The notes below the pieces were generated by a model that saw only the letters and a list, made by a program, of their open reading frames with translations, was not told the origin of the DNA and made no database searches. Below, piece after piece: positions 45,306 through 54,725 of a stretch of 64,000 nucleotides of DNA (the first letter of the stretch is position 1; each line of letters opens with the position of its first letter). The position numbers and the translations under genes were made by a program. Source of the stretch: Enterobacter wuhouensis (lineage in GTDB: Bacteria > Pseudomonadota > Gammaproteobacteria > Enterobacterales > Enterobacteriaceae); the NCBI RefSeq assembly GCF_004331265.1, contig NZ_SJOO01000009.1, forward strand, positions 62,001-126,000, written 5' to 3'.

Positions 45306-46019
45306 TTAGCCGCCTAAATACGCGCTCCGCACCGCCTCGTTCGCCAGCAGCGCGTCGCCGGTATCCGAGAGCACCACGCGCCCGTTCTCCAGCACGTAGC
45401 CGCGATCCGCGAGCTTCAGCGCCTGGTTGGCGTTCTGCTCGACGAGGAAGATGGTCATCCCCTCTTTGCGCAGCTGTTCGATGGTGTCGAAGATCTGCTG
45501 GATGATGATCGGCGCAAGCCCGAGCGACGGTTCGTCCAGCAGCAGCAGGCGCGGCTGGCTCATCAATGCGCGGCCAATCGCCAGCATTTGCTGCTCGCCG
45601 CCGGACATAGTGCCCGCACGCTGGATACGGCGCTCCCACAGGCGTGGGAAAAGCTCGTATACCCACTTGATGCGGGTCTGGAACTGGTCGCGGTGGGCAA
45701 AGAAGCCGCCCATCGCCAGGTTCTCTTCCACCGTCATGCGGGAAAACACGCGACGCCCTTCCGGGACAATCGCTACCGCTTCGCGCATGATTTTGGCGGT
45801 CTGCCAGTCGGTAATGTCTTTATCATCGAACACAATCCGCCCGCTGGTCGCGCGCGGGTCGCCGCACAGGGTGCCGAGCAGCGTGGTTTTACCCGCGCCG
45901 TTGGCTCCGATCAGGGTCACGATTTCACCCTGATTGATGTGCAGGCTGACGTCGTGCAGCGCCTGGATCTTGCCGTAGTGCGCGTTGACCTTGTCGAACG
46001 TTAACATCGCTTTTTCCAT
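45306..46019 (-). CDS. livF: Branched-chain amino acid ABC ATPase LivF
   Basis: A 237-residue cytoplasmic ATPase of the LIV-I/LS importer for leucine, isoleucine and valine. Walker A GANGAGKTT, signature MSGGEQQML and Walker B LLLLDEPSLGLAP are present. It pairs with LivG. The ATG at 46019 (MEKAMLTFDKV) matches E. coli; the longer frame to 46034 would overlap livG. Last gene of livKHMGF. Confidence 0.97.
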   Translation of the reverse strand: MEKAMLTFDKVNAHYGKIQALHDVSLHINQGEIVTLIGANGAGKTTLLGTLCGDPRATSGRIVFDDKDITDWQTAKIMREAVAIVPEGRRVFSRMTVEENLAMGGFFAHRDQFQTRIKWVYELFPRLWERRIQRAGTMSGGEQQMLAIGRALMSQPRLLLLDEPSLGLAPIIIQQIFDTIEQLRKEGMTIFLVEQNANQALKLADRGYVLENGRVVLSDTGDALLANEAVRSAYLGG

Positions 46020-46020
46020 C

Positions 46021-46788
46021 TTATGCCTCACCAAGGTATGCGCGGATCACGTCCGGGTTGTTGCGGATCTCTTCCGGCGTCCCGTTTGCCAGCGGCGTGC
46101 CCTGGTTTACCACGTAGATACGGTCCGAAATGCCCATCACCAGCTTCATGTCGTGCTCAATCAGCAGGATGGTGGTGTCGTGATGGTCGCGCAGCTCGGC
46201 AATCAGCTCGTCCAGCTCTTTGGTCTCTTTCGGGTTAAGCCCTGCCGCCGGTTCGTCGAGCATCAGGATTTCCGGCTGGGTCACCATGCAGCGCACAATT
46301 TCCAGGCGACGCTGATCGCCGTAGGCCAGGTTGCTTGCCTGGCGGTTGGCGTGCTGGAGCAGGCCGATACGGTCGAGCCAGGTGGCGGCGCGGTCGAGCG
46401 CCTCCTCCTGCGCGCGGCGGAAGGCCGGGGTTTTCAGCAGGCCGGAGAACAGGCCGGTTTTGAGCTGCTGGTGCTGTGCCACCAGCAGGTTCTCAATCAC
46501 CGTCATCTCGCGGAACAGACGCACGTGCTGGAAGGTACGCACCACGCCCATGCGGGCAATCTGCTGGCCCGGCAGCCCTTCCAGGTGCTGGTCGCGCAGC
46601 ATGATGGTGCCGCCCGTCGGCTTGTAGAAGCCGGTCAGGCAGTTAAAGACCGTGGTTTTTCCCGCGCCGTTCGGGCCAATCAGGGAGACAATCTCTTTCT
46701 TGTGCAGATCCAGATTCACGTTGTTGACCGCCAGCAGGCCGCCAAAACGCATCATCAGGCCGTTAACGGATAATAATGGCTGACTCAT
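46021..46788 (-). CDS. livG: Branched-chain amino acid ABC ATPase LivG
   Basis: A 255-residue ATPase partner of LivF. Walker A is GPNGAGKTT; Walker B is ILMLDEPAAGLNP. The insertion typical of the Liv type (RMGVVRTFQHVRLFREMTV) is present. Its start overlaps the livM stop by 4 bases, and livF begins one base after its end. Confidence 0.97.
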   Translation of the reverse strand: MSQPLLSVNGLMMRFGGLLAVNNVNLDLHKKEIVSLIGPNGAGKTTVFNCLTGFYKPTGGTIMLRDQHLEGLPGQQIARMGVVRTFQHVRLFREMTVIENLLVAQHQQLKTGLFSGLLKTPAFRRAQEEALDRAATWLDRIGLLQHANRQASNLAYGDQRRLEIVRCMVTQPEILMLDEPAAGLNPKETKELDELIAELRDHHDTTILLIEHDMKLVMGISDRIYVVNQGTPLANGTPEEIRNNPDVIRAYLGEA

Positions 46789-48062
46789 GCCTGCTCTCCT
46801 TTCGCTTGCCCGTTCTTCAGCTTCAGCTGTGGACGAGTCATCGGCAGCAGGCCCTGCGGACGCCAGATCATCATCAGCACCATCAAACCACCCAGCATCA
46901 GCATGCTGTATTCGTTAAAGTCGCGCATCAGCTCGCGCGAGACCACCAGCAGGATGGCCGCGAGGATAACGGCGAACTGCGAGCCCATCCCGCCGAGCAC
47001 CACGATCGCCAGCACGAAGGCGGATTCGGCAAAGGTGAAGGATTCCGGGCTGACGAAGCCCTGACGCGCGGCAAACAGCGTTCCGGCGAAACCGGCAAAC
47101 GCGGCGCTGATGGTGAACGCGGTCAGCTTGATGCGGGTCGGGTTCAGGCCCAGCGAGCGGCAGGCGATCTCATCTTCACGCAGCGCTTCCCACGCGCGGC
47201 CCAGCGGCATGCGCAGCAGGCGGTTGATCACGAACAGGGTAATCACCACCAGCAGCAGCGCCACGAGATAAAGCCAGATCACGCGGTCGGACGGATCGTA
47301 CTTGATGCCGAAGAAGTTGCTGAAGGTATCCCAGCCGCCTTCGCGGGCGGTACGGCTAAACTCCAGGCCGAAGAAGGTCGGTTTCGGGATCTGGCTGATG
47401 CCGTTCGGGCCGCCGGTCACTTCGGTGTTGTTGAGCAGCAGGATACGGACGATTTCCCCGAAGCCTAAGGTCACAATCGCCAGGTAGTCACCGCGCAGGC
47501 GCAGCACCGGGAAGCCGAGCAGGAAGCCCGCGGCGGCAGAGACCAGCCCCGCCAGCGGCAGGCAGGTCCAGAAGCCGAGGCCGTAATAGTGGTTCAGCAG
47601 CGCGAAGGTGTAGGCACCGATGGCGTAGAAGCCGCCGTAGCCCAGCACCAGCAGGCCTGACAGCCCCACCACCACGTTCAGACCGAGACCCAGAATCACG
47701 TAGATCATGGTCAGGGTGGCAATATCCACGGTGCCACGCGACACCACGAACGGCCACGCCACGGCGGCCACCAGCAGCGCGACGAGGAACAGCTTCTGCT
47801 TCACGGTAGAACCGTCGATCGCCGGCAGCACGAACTTCGGCCCGGAGACGTTTTTCAACGTCTTCTGGAACGCCGGACGCAGCAGCTGGAACAGGAACAC
47901 CACGGCGGTGCCGATAAAGACCCACTGCCAGCGGATGTCGGGAGCAGTGTCGACCACCAGCTTAGTGCCGTCCAGCTCCAGCTGGACGCCCATAAAGACG
48001 CCCGCCAGCACGAAGAACATGGCGGCAGAGAGCAGCGCCATTGCAAAATGCATTGGTTTCAT
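46785..48062 (-). CDS. livM: Branched-chain amino acid ABC permease LivM
   Basis: A 425-residue inner-membrane permease with about 10 hydrophobic segments. The extended N-terminus of enterobacterial LivM is present. The conserved GLNVVVGLSGLLVLGYGGFYAIGAY stretch and the cytoplasmic EDEIACRSLGLNPTRIK loop that contacts the ATPases are clear. Overlaps livH and livG by 4 bases each. Same length as E. coli LivM. Confidence 0.96.
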   Translation of the reverse strand: MKPMHFAMALLSAAMFFVLAGVFMGVQLELDGTKLVVDTAPDIRWQWVFIGTAVVFLFQLLRPAFQKTLKNVSGPKFVLPAIDGSTVKQKLFLVALLVAAVAWPFVVSRGTVDIATLTMIYVILGLGLNVVVGLSGLLVLGYGGFYAIGAYTFALLNHYYGLGFWTCLPLAGLVSAAAGFLLGFPVLRLRGDYLAIVTLGFGEIVRILLLNNTEVTGGPNGISQIPKPTFFGLEFSRTAREGGWDTFSNFFGIKYDPSDRVIWLYLVALLLVVITLFVINRLLRMPLGRAWEALREDEIACRSLGLNPTRIKLTAFTISAAFAGFAGTLFAARQGFVSPESFTFAESAFVLAIVVLGGMGSQFAVILAAILLVVSRELMRDFNEYSMLMLGGLMVLMMIWRPQGLLPMTRPQLKLKNGQAKGEQA

Positions 48063-48985
48063 ACTTTCTCTACCTCCGGACGGCCCAGAATACCGGTAGG
48101 CATCACCAGCAGAACCAGAATCAGCAGGGCAAACGACACCACGTCTTTATATTCAGTGCTCAGGTACGCCGAGGAGAGCGCTTCCGCCACGCCCAGGATC
48201 AGGCCGCCGATCATCGCGCCCGGAATACTGCCGATACCGCCCAGAACCGCCGCGGTGAAGGCTTTCATCCCGGCCATAAAGCCGATGTACGGGTTGATTA
48301 CGCCGTAGAACTGGCCGAGCAGGACGCCCGCCACCGCCGCCATCGCGGCGCCAATCACGAAGGTCAGGGCAATCACGCGGTCGGTGTTGATGCCGAGCAG
48401 GCTCGCCATCTTCAGGTCTTCCGCACAGGCGCGGCAGGCGCGCCCCATGCGTGAATAGCGGATGAAAAGGGTCAGGGCCAGCATCGCCAGGAAGGTTACC
48501 ACCCAGATAACCAGCTGCATGGTGGTGATAGAGGCAGAGAAGTTCTCGCTGGCGCCCACAATCCACTGGCCGTTAAACAGGCTTGGCAGCGCCACGTCGC
48601 GCGAGCCTTCGGTCAGGCTGACGTAGTTTTGCAGGAAAATAGACATCCCGATGGCGGAGATGAGCGCGATCAGGCGCTTGGAGCTGCGCACGGGCCGATA
48701 GGCCACGCGTTCGATGCTCCAGCCGTAGGCGCTGGCAATAATAATCGCCCCGACAAACCCGGCGGCAACCAGCAGCCAGCTGCTGTCGATGCCCATCATC
48801 ATCAGCGCGGCGATAATCATAAAGGAGACGTAGCTACCGATCATGTACACCTCGCCGTGGGCGAAGTTGATCATGCCGATAATGCCGTAAACCATCGTGT
48901 AGCCGATGGCGATCAGCGCGTAGGTGCTTCCCAGCGTGACGCCGTTAAACATCTGCTGCAGGAAATAGAGAAACTGCTCGGACAT
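48059..48985 (-). CDS. livH: Branched-chain amino acid ABC permease LivH
   Basis: A 308-residue inner-membrane permease, partner of LivM. Contains the family segment GMINFAHGEVYMIGSYV and the ATPase-contact loop RACAEDLKMASLLGINTDRV. The ATG at 48985 (MSEQFLYFLQQMFNG) matches E. coli; two codons upstream lies another ATG. It follows livK by 46 bases with a short GC hairpin (cccgcccggcgagccgggcggt, 49003-49024) in between. Confidence 0.96.
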   Translation of the reverse strand: MSEQFLYFLQQMFNGVTLGSTYALIAIGYTMVYGIIGMINFAHGEVYMIGSYVSFMIIAALMMMGIDSSWLLVAAGFVGAIIIASAYGWSIERVAYRPVRSSKRLIALISAIGMSIFLQNYVSLTEGSRDVALPSLFNGQWIVGASENFSASITTMQLVIWVVTFLAMLALTLFIRYSRMGRACRACAEDLKMASLLGINTDRVIALTFVIGAAMAAVAGVLLGQFYGVINPYIGFMAGMKAFTAAVLGGIGSIPGAMIGGLILGVAEALSSAYLSTEYKDVVSFALLILVLLVMPTGILGRPEVEKV

Positions 48986-49031
48986 ATACAAACCTTTTTA
49001 TACCCGCCCGGCGAGCCGGGCGGTGGGATAA

Positions 49032-50141
49032 TTATTTGGCGGCCGAGGAAGACCCGTCGGCGTGCCACTTAAAGACACCAAATTCAAATCCCTTCAGATC
49101 GCCTTTCTCATCCCAGTTCAGCGGCCCAATCACGGTGTTCGCCCCGTGTGCTTTTAAATCTTTCACCAGATCCAGCGGCTCTTTGCTGCCGGTACGCTCC
49201 AGCGCGGTGGCCAGAGACTGCACGGCGGCATAGGTGATCCACACGTACGGACCGCTCGGATCCTTCTTCTGCGCCTTGAGCGCATCTACGATAGCCTTGT
49301 TCGCCGGATCCTGGTCATAGCGTTTTGGCATCGTGACCAGCATGCCTTCGCCCGCGTCGCCCGCGATGTTCGACAGGGAGGCGTTGCCGACGCCCTCAGG
49401 CCCCATGAACTGGGTTTTCAGACCGGTGGCGCGCGCCTGGCGCAGCATCTGCCCCATTTCCGGGTAGTAGCCGCCGTAGTAGACGAAGTCGATATTTTCT
49501 TTTTGCAGACGGGCGATCAGCGCGGAGAAGTCCTTCTCGCCGGCGGTGATACCGTCGAAGAAGACGATGTTCGCGCCGCCTTTTTTCAGGCCGTCCTGCA
49601 CGGAGCGCGCCAGGCCTTCGCCGTACTGCTGCTTGTCATGGATGATGGCAATGCGCTGCGGCTTGACGGTTTCGAGGATGTATTTAGCCGCCGTTGGCCC
49701 CTGCGAGGAGTCCAGGCCGGCGGTACGCATGATGTGCTGGTAGCCGCGCTGGGTCAGCTCCGGGTTGGTCGCGCCCGGGGTGATCATCAGGATACCTTCG
49801 TCTTCATAGATGTCAGACGCGGGCTGGGTGGAGGATGAGCACAGGTGACCGATAACGTACTGGATGCCGTCGTTAACGATTTTGTTGGCAACCGCGACGG
49901 CCTGTTTTGGATCGCAGGCGTCGTCATACTCCACGCCTACCAGCTTGTCGCCCTTGATGCCGCCTTTGGCGTTGATGTCTTTGATGGCCTGACGCGCGCC
50001 GTTGAACTCCATATCGCCCCACTGGGCAACAGGACCGGACATCGCACCGACCACCGCAACTTTAATGTCTTCCGCCATCGCGGCCTGCGAAATTGCCAGT
50101 GCAACCATTCCCGCGATTAATGCTTTCGCGTTCCTTTTCAT
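49032..50141 (-). CDS. livK: Leucine-specific periplasmic binding protein LivK
   Basis: A 369-residue type I periplasmic binding protein that delivers leucine to LivHMGF. Signal peptide of 23 residues (MKRNAKALIAGMVALAISQAAMA). The disulfide cysteines lie in DDACDPK and GHLCSSSTQ. The ATG at 50141 matches E. coli; the long upstream frame has no support. The 425-base spacer to panM is AT-rich and holds the promoter, but no further ORF or repeat. Confidence 0.96.
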   Translation of the reverse strand: MKRNAKALIAGMVALAISQAAMAEDIKVAVVGAMSGPVAQWGDMEFNGARQAIKDINAKGGIKGDKLVGVEYDDACDPKQAVAVANKIVNDGIQYVIGHLCSSSTQPASDIYEDEGILMITPGATNPELTQRGYQHIMRTAGLDSSQGPTAAKYILETVKPQRIAIIHDKQQYGEGLARSVQDGLKKGGANIVFFDGITAGEKDFSALIARLQKENIDFVYYGGYYPEMGQMLRQARATGLKTQFMGPEGVGNASLSNIAGDAGEGMLVTMPKRYDQDPANKAIVDALKAQKKDPSGPYVWITYAAVQSLATALERTGSKEPLDLVKDLKAHGANTVIGPLNWDEKGDLKGFEFGVFKWHADGSSSAAK

Positions 50142-50566
50142 CTCTGAATCCCCATTCGTGACGTGATGTTTATATTTTGTTTTATTATGGTTAAAAAGCA
50201 TTCTGTACTTTTAATGAACAACGCTATTTTTACCAGTGCCTTTAATGGTTTAGCGAGGTTTTTTATCAAAAACCAGACTAATATCTCTATTTTTCAGGCG
50301 ATTAAGCAAAGATAATATTCTGAAATCAGGCAGAGATAAACAAATAAAAGCGTGGTTGGCAGCATAAAATAACGGTACAAAGCGCCGAATAAATCACTAC
50401 CTTTTAGGTTAAAATCCTGCTTATTTTTCGATCCATGTGTTTTCGAACTGCGCATTGGGCTGCCAAAAAACTAATCACCTGGTAAATGGGAATAAAAAGA
50501 GAAAGCCCCTGAGCAAATAAATTGAGTACACTCCCCCCTACTCTTTTAGATTTGGACAAGCAGCTA

Positions 50567-50956
50567 ATGAAACTGACTATCGTGCGTCTGGTGACCTTTA
50601 GCGACCAGGATCATATCGACCTGGGCAAAATCTGGCCGGAATATTCCCCTTCGTCGCTGGCCGTTGACGAGAACCACCGTATTTATGCCGCGCGTTTTAA
50701 CGAGCGCCTGCTGGCCGCCGTTCGCGTAACGCTGAGCGGCACGGAAGGGGCGCTGGATTCGCTGCGCGTGCGCGACGTGACCCGCCGCCGCGGCGTTGGG
50801 CAATATTTGATTGAAGAAGTGCTCCGCGAGAACCCGAGCGTGACCTCCTGGTGGATGGCCGACGTGGGCGTAGAAGACCGCGGCGTGATGGCGGCATTTA
50901 TGCAGGCGTTAGGGTTTACGGCGCAGGCGAACGGGTGGGAGAAGCGGCAGGGTTGA
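50567..50956 (+). CDS. panM: PanM (PanZ), maturation factor for aspartate decarboxylase
   Basis: A 129-residue GNAT-fold protein that binds acetyl-CoA and triggers self-cleavage of pro-PanD, the enzyme of beta-alanine and so pantothenate synthesis; with high CoA it also inhibits PanD. The acetyl-CoA loop is RRRGVGQYLIEEV. I chose the ATG at 50567 (MKLTIVRLVTFSDQD), which equals the E. coli start; a TTG at 50522 opens a longer frame. As in E. coli it stands between livK and livJ, on the opposite strand. Confidence 0.94.
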   Translation: MKLTIVRLVTFSDQDHIDLGKIWPEYSPSSLAVDENHRIYAARFNERLLAAVRVTLSGTEGALDSLRVRDVTRRRGVGQYLIEEVLRENPSVTSWWMADVGVEDRGVMAAFMQALGFTAQANGWEKRQG

Positions 50957-50968
50957 TTTGTGCGGCCT

Positions 50969-51057
50969 GATGCCCTCACCCCGGCCCTCTCCCACAGGGA
51001 GAGGGAGAACACCGAGCATCCCCTCTCCCTGTGGGAGAGGGTTAGGGTGAGGGCATC
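50969..51057. repeat. Palindromic intergenic repeat, twin-hairpin form (copy 12)
   Basis: gatgccctcaccccggccc plus two hairpins (ccctctcccacagggagaggg, ccctctccctgtgggagaggg) and a closing ttagggtgagggcatc. A long inverted repeat in the convergent gap between panM and livJ. Confidence 0.88.
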
Positions 51058-51071
51058 AACCCGCACCAGCA

Positions 51072-52172
51072 TTATTTTGCGTCAGTAGCAGTCCCGTTCG
51101 CATGCCAGTCAAACACGCCGAACTCGAAGCCCTTCAGATCGCCCTTCTCATCCCAGGACAGCGGCCCCATCACGGTTTCCACGGAGTTCGCTTTCAGCCA
51201 GGTAGCGATTTCAGCCGGATCGGCTGACTGGTTCAGCCCCGCCTGCAGCGACTGCAGCGCCGCGTAGGTGGTCCAGACGAACGCGCCGCTTGGATCCTGT
51301 TTCTTCGCCTTAATCGCATCCACGATAGGTTTGTTCGCAGGGACCTGGTCGTAGTTCTTCGGCTTGGTCACCAGCAGGCCTTCGGCAGATTCACCCGCGA
51401 TGTTAGACAGAGACACGTTCGCCACGCCTTCCGGCCCCATGAACTGGGTTTTCAGACCGGCAGCACGCGCCTGGCGCAGGATCTGGCCCATTTCCGGGTG
51501 GTAGCCACCGTAGTAAACGAAATCAATATTCTCTTTCTTCAGACGCGCCACCAGGGTGGAGAAGTCTTTCTCACCGGCGGTGATGCCGTCGAAGAACACC
51601 ACGTCGGCATTGGCTTTCTTGAGGTTATCCTGCACGGAGCGCGCCAGGCCTTCACCGTACTGCTGCTTGTCGTGAACGATAGCGATGCGCTTCGGCTTCA
51701 CTTTTTCAACGATGTATTTGGCGGCGGTTGGGCCCTGATCGGAGTCCAGACCGGTGGTGCGCAGGATCAGCTTATAGCCGCGCGCGGTCAGCTCCGGTGC
51801 GGTGGCGGCCGGGGTGATCATCAGAATGCCTTCGTCTTCGTAGATGTCAGACGCGGGCTGCGTAGAGGAGGAGCACAGGTGACCGATAACGTATTTGATC
51901 CCGTCGTTCACCACTTTGTTCGCGACCGCGACCGCCTGTTTCGGGTCACAGGCATCATCATATTTTACGATCTGCAGCTTTTCGCCCTTGATGCCGCCCT
52001 TGGCATTAATATCGGCAACCGCCTGCTCTGCGCCCGTAAACTCCTGGTCGCCGTACTGCGCCACCGGACCGGACATTGCGCCGACAACCGCGACCTTAAT
52101 ATCTGCCTGAGCCATGGTGCTGAATGCCAACGCCATACATCCTGCCAGTAACGCTTTACCCTTCATGTTCAT
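51072..52172 (-). CDS. livJ: Leu/Ile/Val periplasmic binding protein LivJ
   Basis: A 366-residue binding protein, paralogue of LivK, with wider specificity for leucine, isoleucine and valine. Signal peptide MNMKGKALLAGCMALAFSTMAQA. The mature part keeps YDDACDPKQAVAVANKVVNDG and the GHLCSSSTQPASD loop. The ATG at 52172 matches E. coli. It is a separate transcription unit that shares the LivHMGF membrane complex. Confidence 0.96.
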   Translation of the reverse strand: MNMKGKALLAGCMALAFSTMAQADIKVAVVGAMSGPVAQYGDQEFTGAEQAVADINAKGGIKGEKLQIVKYDDACDPKQAVAVANKVVNDGIKYVIGHLCSSSTQPASDIYEDEGILMITPAATAPELTARGYKLILRTTGLDSDQGPTAAKYIVEKVKPKRIAIVHDKQQYGEGLARSVQDNLKKANADVVFFDGITAGEKDFSTLVARLKKENIDFVYYGGYHPEMGQILRQARAAGLKTQFMGPEGVANVSLSNIAGESAEGLLVTKPKNYDQVPANKPIVDAIKAKKQDPSGAFVWTTYAALQSLQAGLNQSADPAEIATWLKANSVETVMGPLSWDEKGDLKGFEFGVFDWHANGTATDAK

Positions 52173-52337
52173 CCTGAGAATCCCCATTGTTCTGGTTATA
52201 ACGATTGTTGTGATGTTGTTGTGCAGCGCTTTATTTCAATTATAGGTGTGCCGTTCGCGCTTTTTCAGCATACTCTGCTAAAACATACCCGATTTTTATG
52301 ATTTTGGAATAGCTAATTTGAAATGTATCTATGCCAG

Positions 52338-52365
52338 GCCCGGCACCGTTTTGCGCCGGGCTTTT
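52338..52365. terminator. GC hairpin after the transaminase gene
   Basis: A 7-bp stem gcccggc/gccgggc with a 10-base loop lies 5-30 bases downstream of the gene ending at 52370. T residues follow only in the plus direction, so it is a weak terminator candidate for the minus-strand gene. Confidence 0.4.
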
Positions 52366-52369
52366 GGCT

Positions 52370-53635
52370 TTATCGTGTCAGCGAGGCGGAAATAATATCC
52401 AGCGCCTGACGGAACTGCGCTTCGGGGATGGTCAGGGGATAGAGGAAGCGAATCACGTTGCCGTACACGCCGCAGCTCAGGAGCAGCAGCCCTTCCTGCA
52501 GCGCGCGCGCCTGCACCTCGCGGGTAAACTCCGGCGACGGCTGTCCGGTTTGCGGATCGTTGAACTCCACGGCCACCATCGAGCCTTGCGCCCGAATATC
52601 GGCAATATACGGACAGGCGTCCTTCGCTTTATGAAGCACTTCCACCAGATGATGGCCCAGATGCGCGGCGCGCGTGCAGAGATCTTCTTCGTCAATCACG
52701 TCCAGCACCGCGTGAGCCGCCGCAATCGCCAGCGGATTACCGGCGTAGGTGCCGCCCAGCCCGCCCGGCGCGGGCGCGTCCATCACCTCTGCCCGACCAG
52801 ACACCGCCGAGAGCGGCATCCCACCCGCCAGGCTTTTCGCCATGGTGATTAAGTCGGGCTTCACGCAGTGGTTTTCCATTGAGAACAGCTTGCCGGTCCG
52901 CGCGAAGCCGGTCTGGACTTCGTCGGCGATCAGCAAAATCCCGTGGGTATCGCACAGGGCACGCAGCGCCTGCATAAAATCAGCGGGGGCGACGTTAAAA
53001 CCGCCCTCGCCCTGAACCGGTTCAAGGATGATGGCCGCCACCTGATCGGGAGCGATATCCGCTTTGAAGATGCGTTCGAGGCTTTTTAACGCTTCCGCCG
53101 TGCTGATGCCGTGCAGATCGTTAGGGAACTGTGCGTGGTACACCGAGCCGGGGAACGGGCCGAAGCCCAGCTTGTAGGGTGCAACCTTGCCGGTCAGCGC
53201 CATGGTCATAAAGGTACGGCCATGGAAGGCGCCGCCAAAGGTGATAAGGCCAGGGCGTTTGGTATACGCACGCGCAATTTTTACCGCATTTTCAACCGCC
53301 TCTGCGCCCGTAGAGAAGAAGGCGGTTTTGGCCGGGCCGTCAATGGGCACACGCTGGTTGATTCGTTCGGCAAGCGCGACATAGCCCTCATACGGCACAA
53401 TCTGGTAGGCCGTGTGGGTGAAGGCGTGGAGTTGTTTTTCGATGGCGGCGATGACCTTTGGATGGCGATGGCCGGTATTCAGCACCGCGATCCCGGCGGC
53501 GAAGTCGATGTACTCATTGCCTTCCACGTCCCACACCGTGGCGTTTTCGGCTTTATCGGCATAGAAATTACACATCACGCCGATGCCGCGCGGCGTCGCC
53601 TGTAAACGCCGGTCGTTCAGTTCGTTATTTTTCAC
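52370..53635 (-). CDS. 4-aminobutyrate transaminase, PuuE/GabT-like
   Basis: A 421-residue class III PLP aminotransferase. It has the length of E. coli PuuE and looks nearer to it than to GabT (ATPRGIGVMCNFYADKAENAT, YIDFAAGIAVLNTGHRHP, HTAYQIVPYE). The PLP aspartate lies in LIADEVQTGFARTG and the lysine in TMAKSLAGG. It probably moves the amino group of 4-aminobutyrate to 2-oxoglutarate, giving succinate semialdehyde. No put/puu or gab partner lies near. In E. coli K-12 rpoH follows livJ directly, so this gene is an insertion in the shared gene order. Substrate could also be another omega-amino acid. Confidence 0.85.
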   Translation of the reverse strand: MKNNELNDRRLQATPRGIGVMCNFYADKAENATVWDVEGNEYIDFAAGIAVLNTGHRHPKVIAAIEKQLHAFTHTAYQIVPYEGYVALAERINQRVPIDGPAKTAFFSTGAEAVENAVKIARAYTKRPGLITFGGAFHGRTFMTMALTGKVAPYKLGFGPFPGSVYHAQFPNDLHGISTAEALKSLERIFKADIAPDQVAAIILEPVQGEGGFNVAPADFMQALRALCDTHGILLIADEVQTGFARTGKLFSMENHCVKPDLITMAKSLAGGMPLSAVSGRAEVMDAPAPGGLGGTYAGNPLAIAAAHAVLDVIDEEDLCTRAAHLGHHLVEVLHKAKDACPYIADIRAQGSMVAVEFNDPQTGQPSPEFTREVQARALQEGLLLLSCGVYGNVIRFLYPLTIPEAQFRQALDIISASLTR

Positions 53636-53714
53636 CCTGTCACCCTCAGAAAGTCGCCTGCTTAGCGCATCAGTAAGTGTTTGCCAGGGGGGAGAAATTC
53701 GCCAGAGCGGGCGC

Positions 53715-53752
53715 TAAAAAAACAAAACCCCCGGACTCTCATCCAGGGGTTC
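53715..53752 (-). terminator. rpoH terminator
   Basis: Read on the minus strand: aacccc-tgga-tgagag-tcc-gggggtt followed by ttttgttttttt. A strong rho-independent terminator just after the rpoH stop. Confidence 0.88.
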
Positions 53753-53771
53753 TCGGTGTACTTCGCGGAAA

Positions 53772-54629
53772 TTACGCTTCGATGGCGGCGCGAAGTTTTT
53801 TCATGGCGTTCTTTTCAAGCTGACGCACGCGTTCAGCGGAAACGCCGTAGCGGTCGGCCAGCTCCTGCAGCGTGGACTTGTTGTCTTCGTCCAGCCAGCG
53901 GGCACGGATGATGTCCTGGCTACGCTCGTCGAGGCCTTCCATCGCAAAGCTCAGCTTGTTCGCGGCCTGATCTTCCCAGTTATCCTCTTCAATGCCGTCG
54001 GCAAAGTTAGAGGTTTTATCCTGGAGATACAGAACCGGCGCCATCGGCTGGCTGTCGGAGGCGTCGTCGTCGGAGGACATATCAAAGGTCATGTCCTGCG
54101 CGGCCATGCGGGATTCCATCTCACGAACGTCTTTGCTGGATACGCCCAGCTCGCGCGCCACCATTTCGACTTCATCCTGATTGAACCAGCCCAGACGCTG
54201 CTTGGTTTTACGCAGGTTGAAGAACAGTTTGCGCTGCGCTTTTGTCGTGGCGACTTTCACAATACGCCAGTTACGCAGAACGTATTCGTGAATTTCAGCT
54301 TTGATCCAGTGCACGGCGAAGGAGACCAGTCGCACACCCACTTCCGGGTTAAAGCGACGTACAGCCTTCATCAGGCCGATATTACCTTCCTGAATCAAGT
54401 CCGCCTGCGGCAGGCCGTAGCCCGAGTAGTTACGAGCAACGTGAACAACAAAGCGCAGGTGAGACAGGATCAGCGTCTTAGCTGCTTCCAGATCGCCCTG
54501 GTAATGCAGCTTTTCAGCAAGCTCCTTTTCTTCCTCGGCCGTTAACATCGGCCAGGTGTTCGCAGCCCGGATGTAAGACTCCAGGTTACCAACAGGGGCT
54601 AAAGCTAAAGTTTGCATTTCTTTGGTCAT
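53772..54629 (-). CDS. rpoH: RNA polymerase sigma-32 factor (heat shock)
   Basis: A 285-residue sigma factor directing RNA polymerase to heat-shock promoters. Region 2 core binding (DLIQEGNIGLMKAVRRFNPE), region 2.4/3 and the RpoH box QRKLFFNLR specific to sigma-32 are intact; the C-terminal helix-turn-helix ends ERVRQLEKNAMKKLRAAIEA. Translation in E. coli is set by an mRNA thermometer that covers the start and early coding region; the same N-terminal coding sequence is conserved here. A sigma-E promoter and a DnaA box lie upstream. Confidence 0.98.
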   Translation of the reverse strand: MTKEMQTLALAPVGNLESYIRAANTWPMLTAEEEKELAEKLHYQGDLEAAKTLILSHLRFVVHVARNYSGYGLPQADLIQEGNIGLMKAVRRFNPEVGVRLVSFAVHWIKAEIHEYVLRNWRIVKVATTKAQRKLFFNLRKTKQRLGWFNQDEVEMVARELGVSSKDVREMESRMAAQDMTFDMSSDDDASDSQPMAPVLYLQDKTSNFADGIEEDNWEDQAANKLSFAMEGLDERSQDIIRARWLDEDNKSTLQELADRYGVSAERVRQLEKNAMKKLRAAIEA

Positions 54630-54725
54630 TCATTCCTCTCAATGTTTCTTCTGGTCCAGGTCGTCCCCGTCAGGCAACAACCATGCCAAAGCGTTTGAGC
54701 AGCGAGATTAGCATTCACACTTTTA

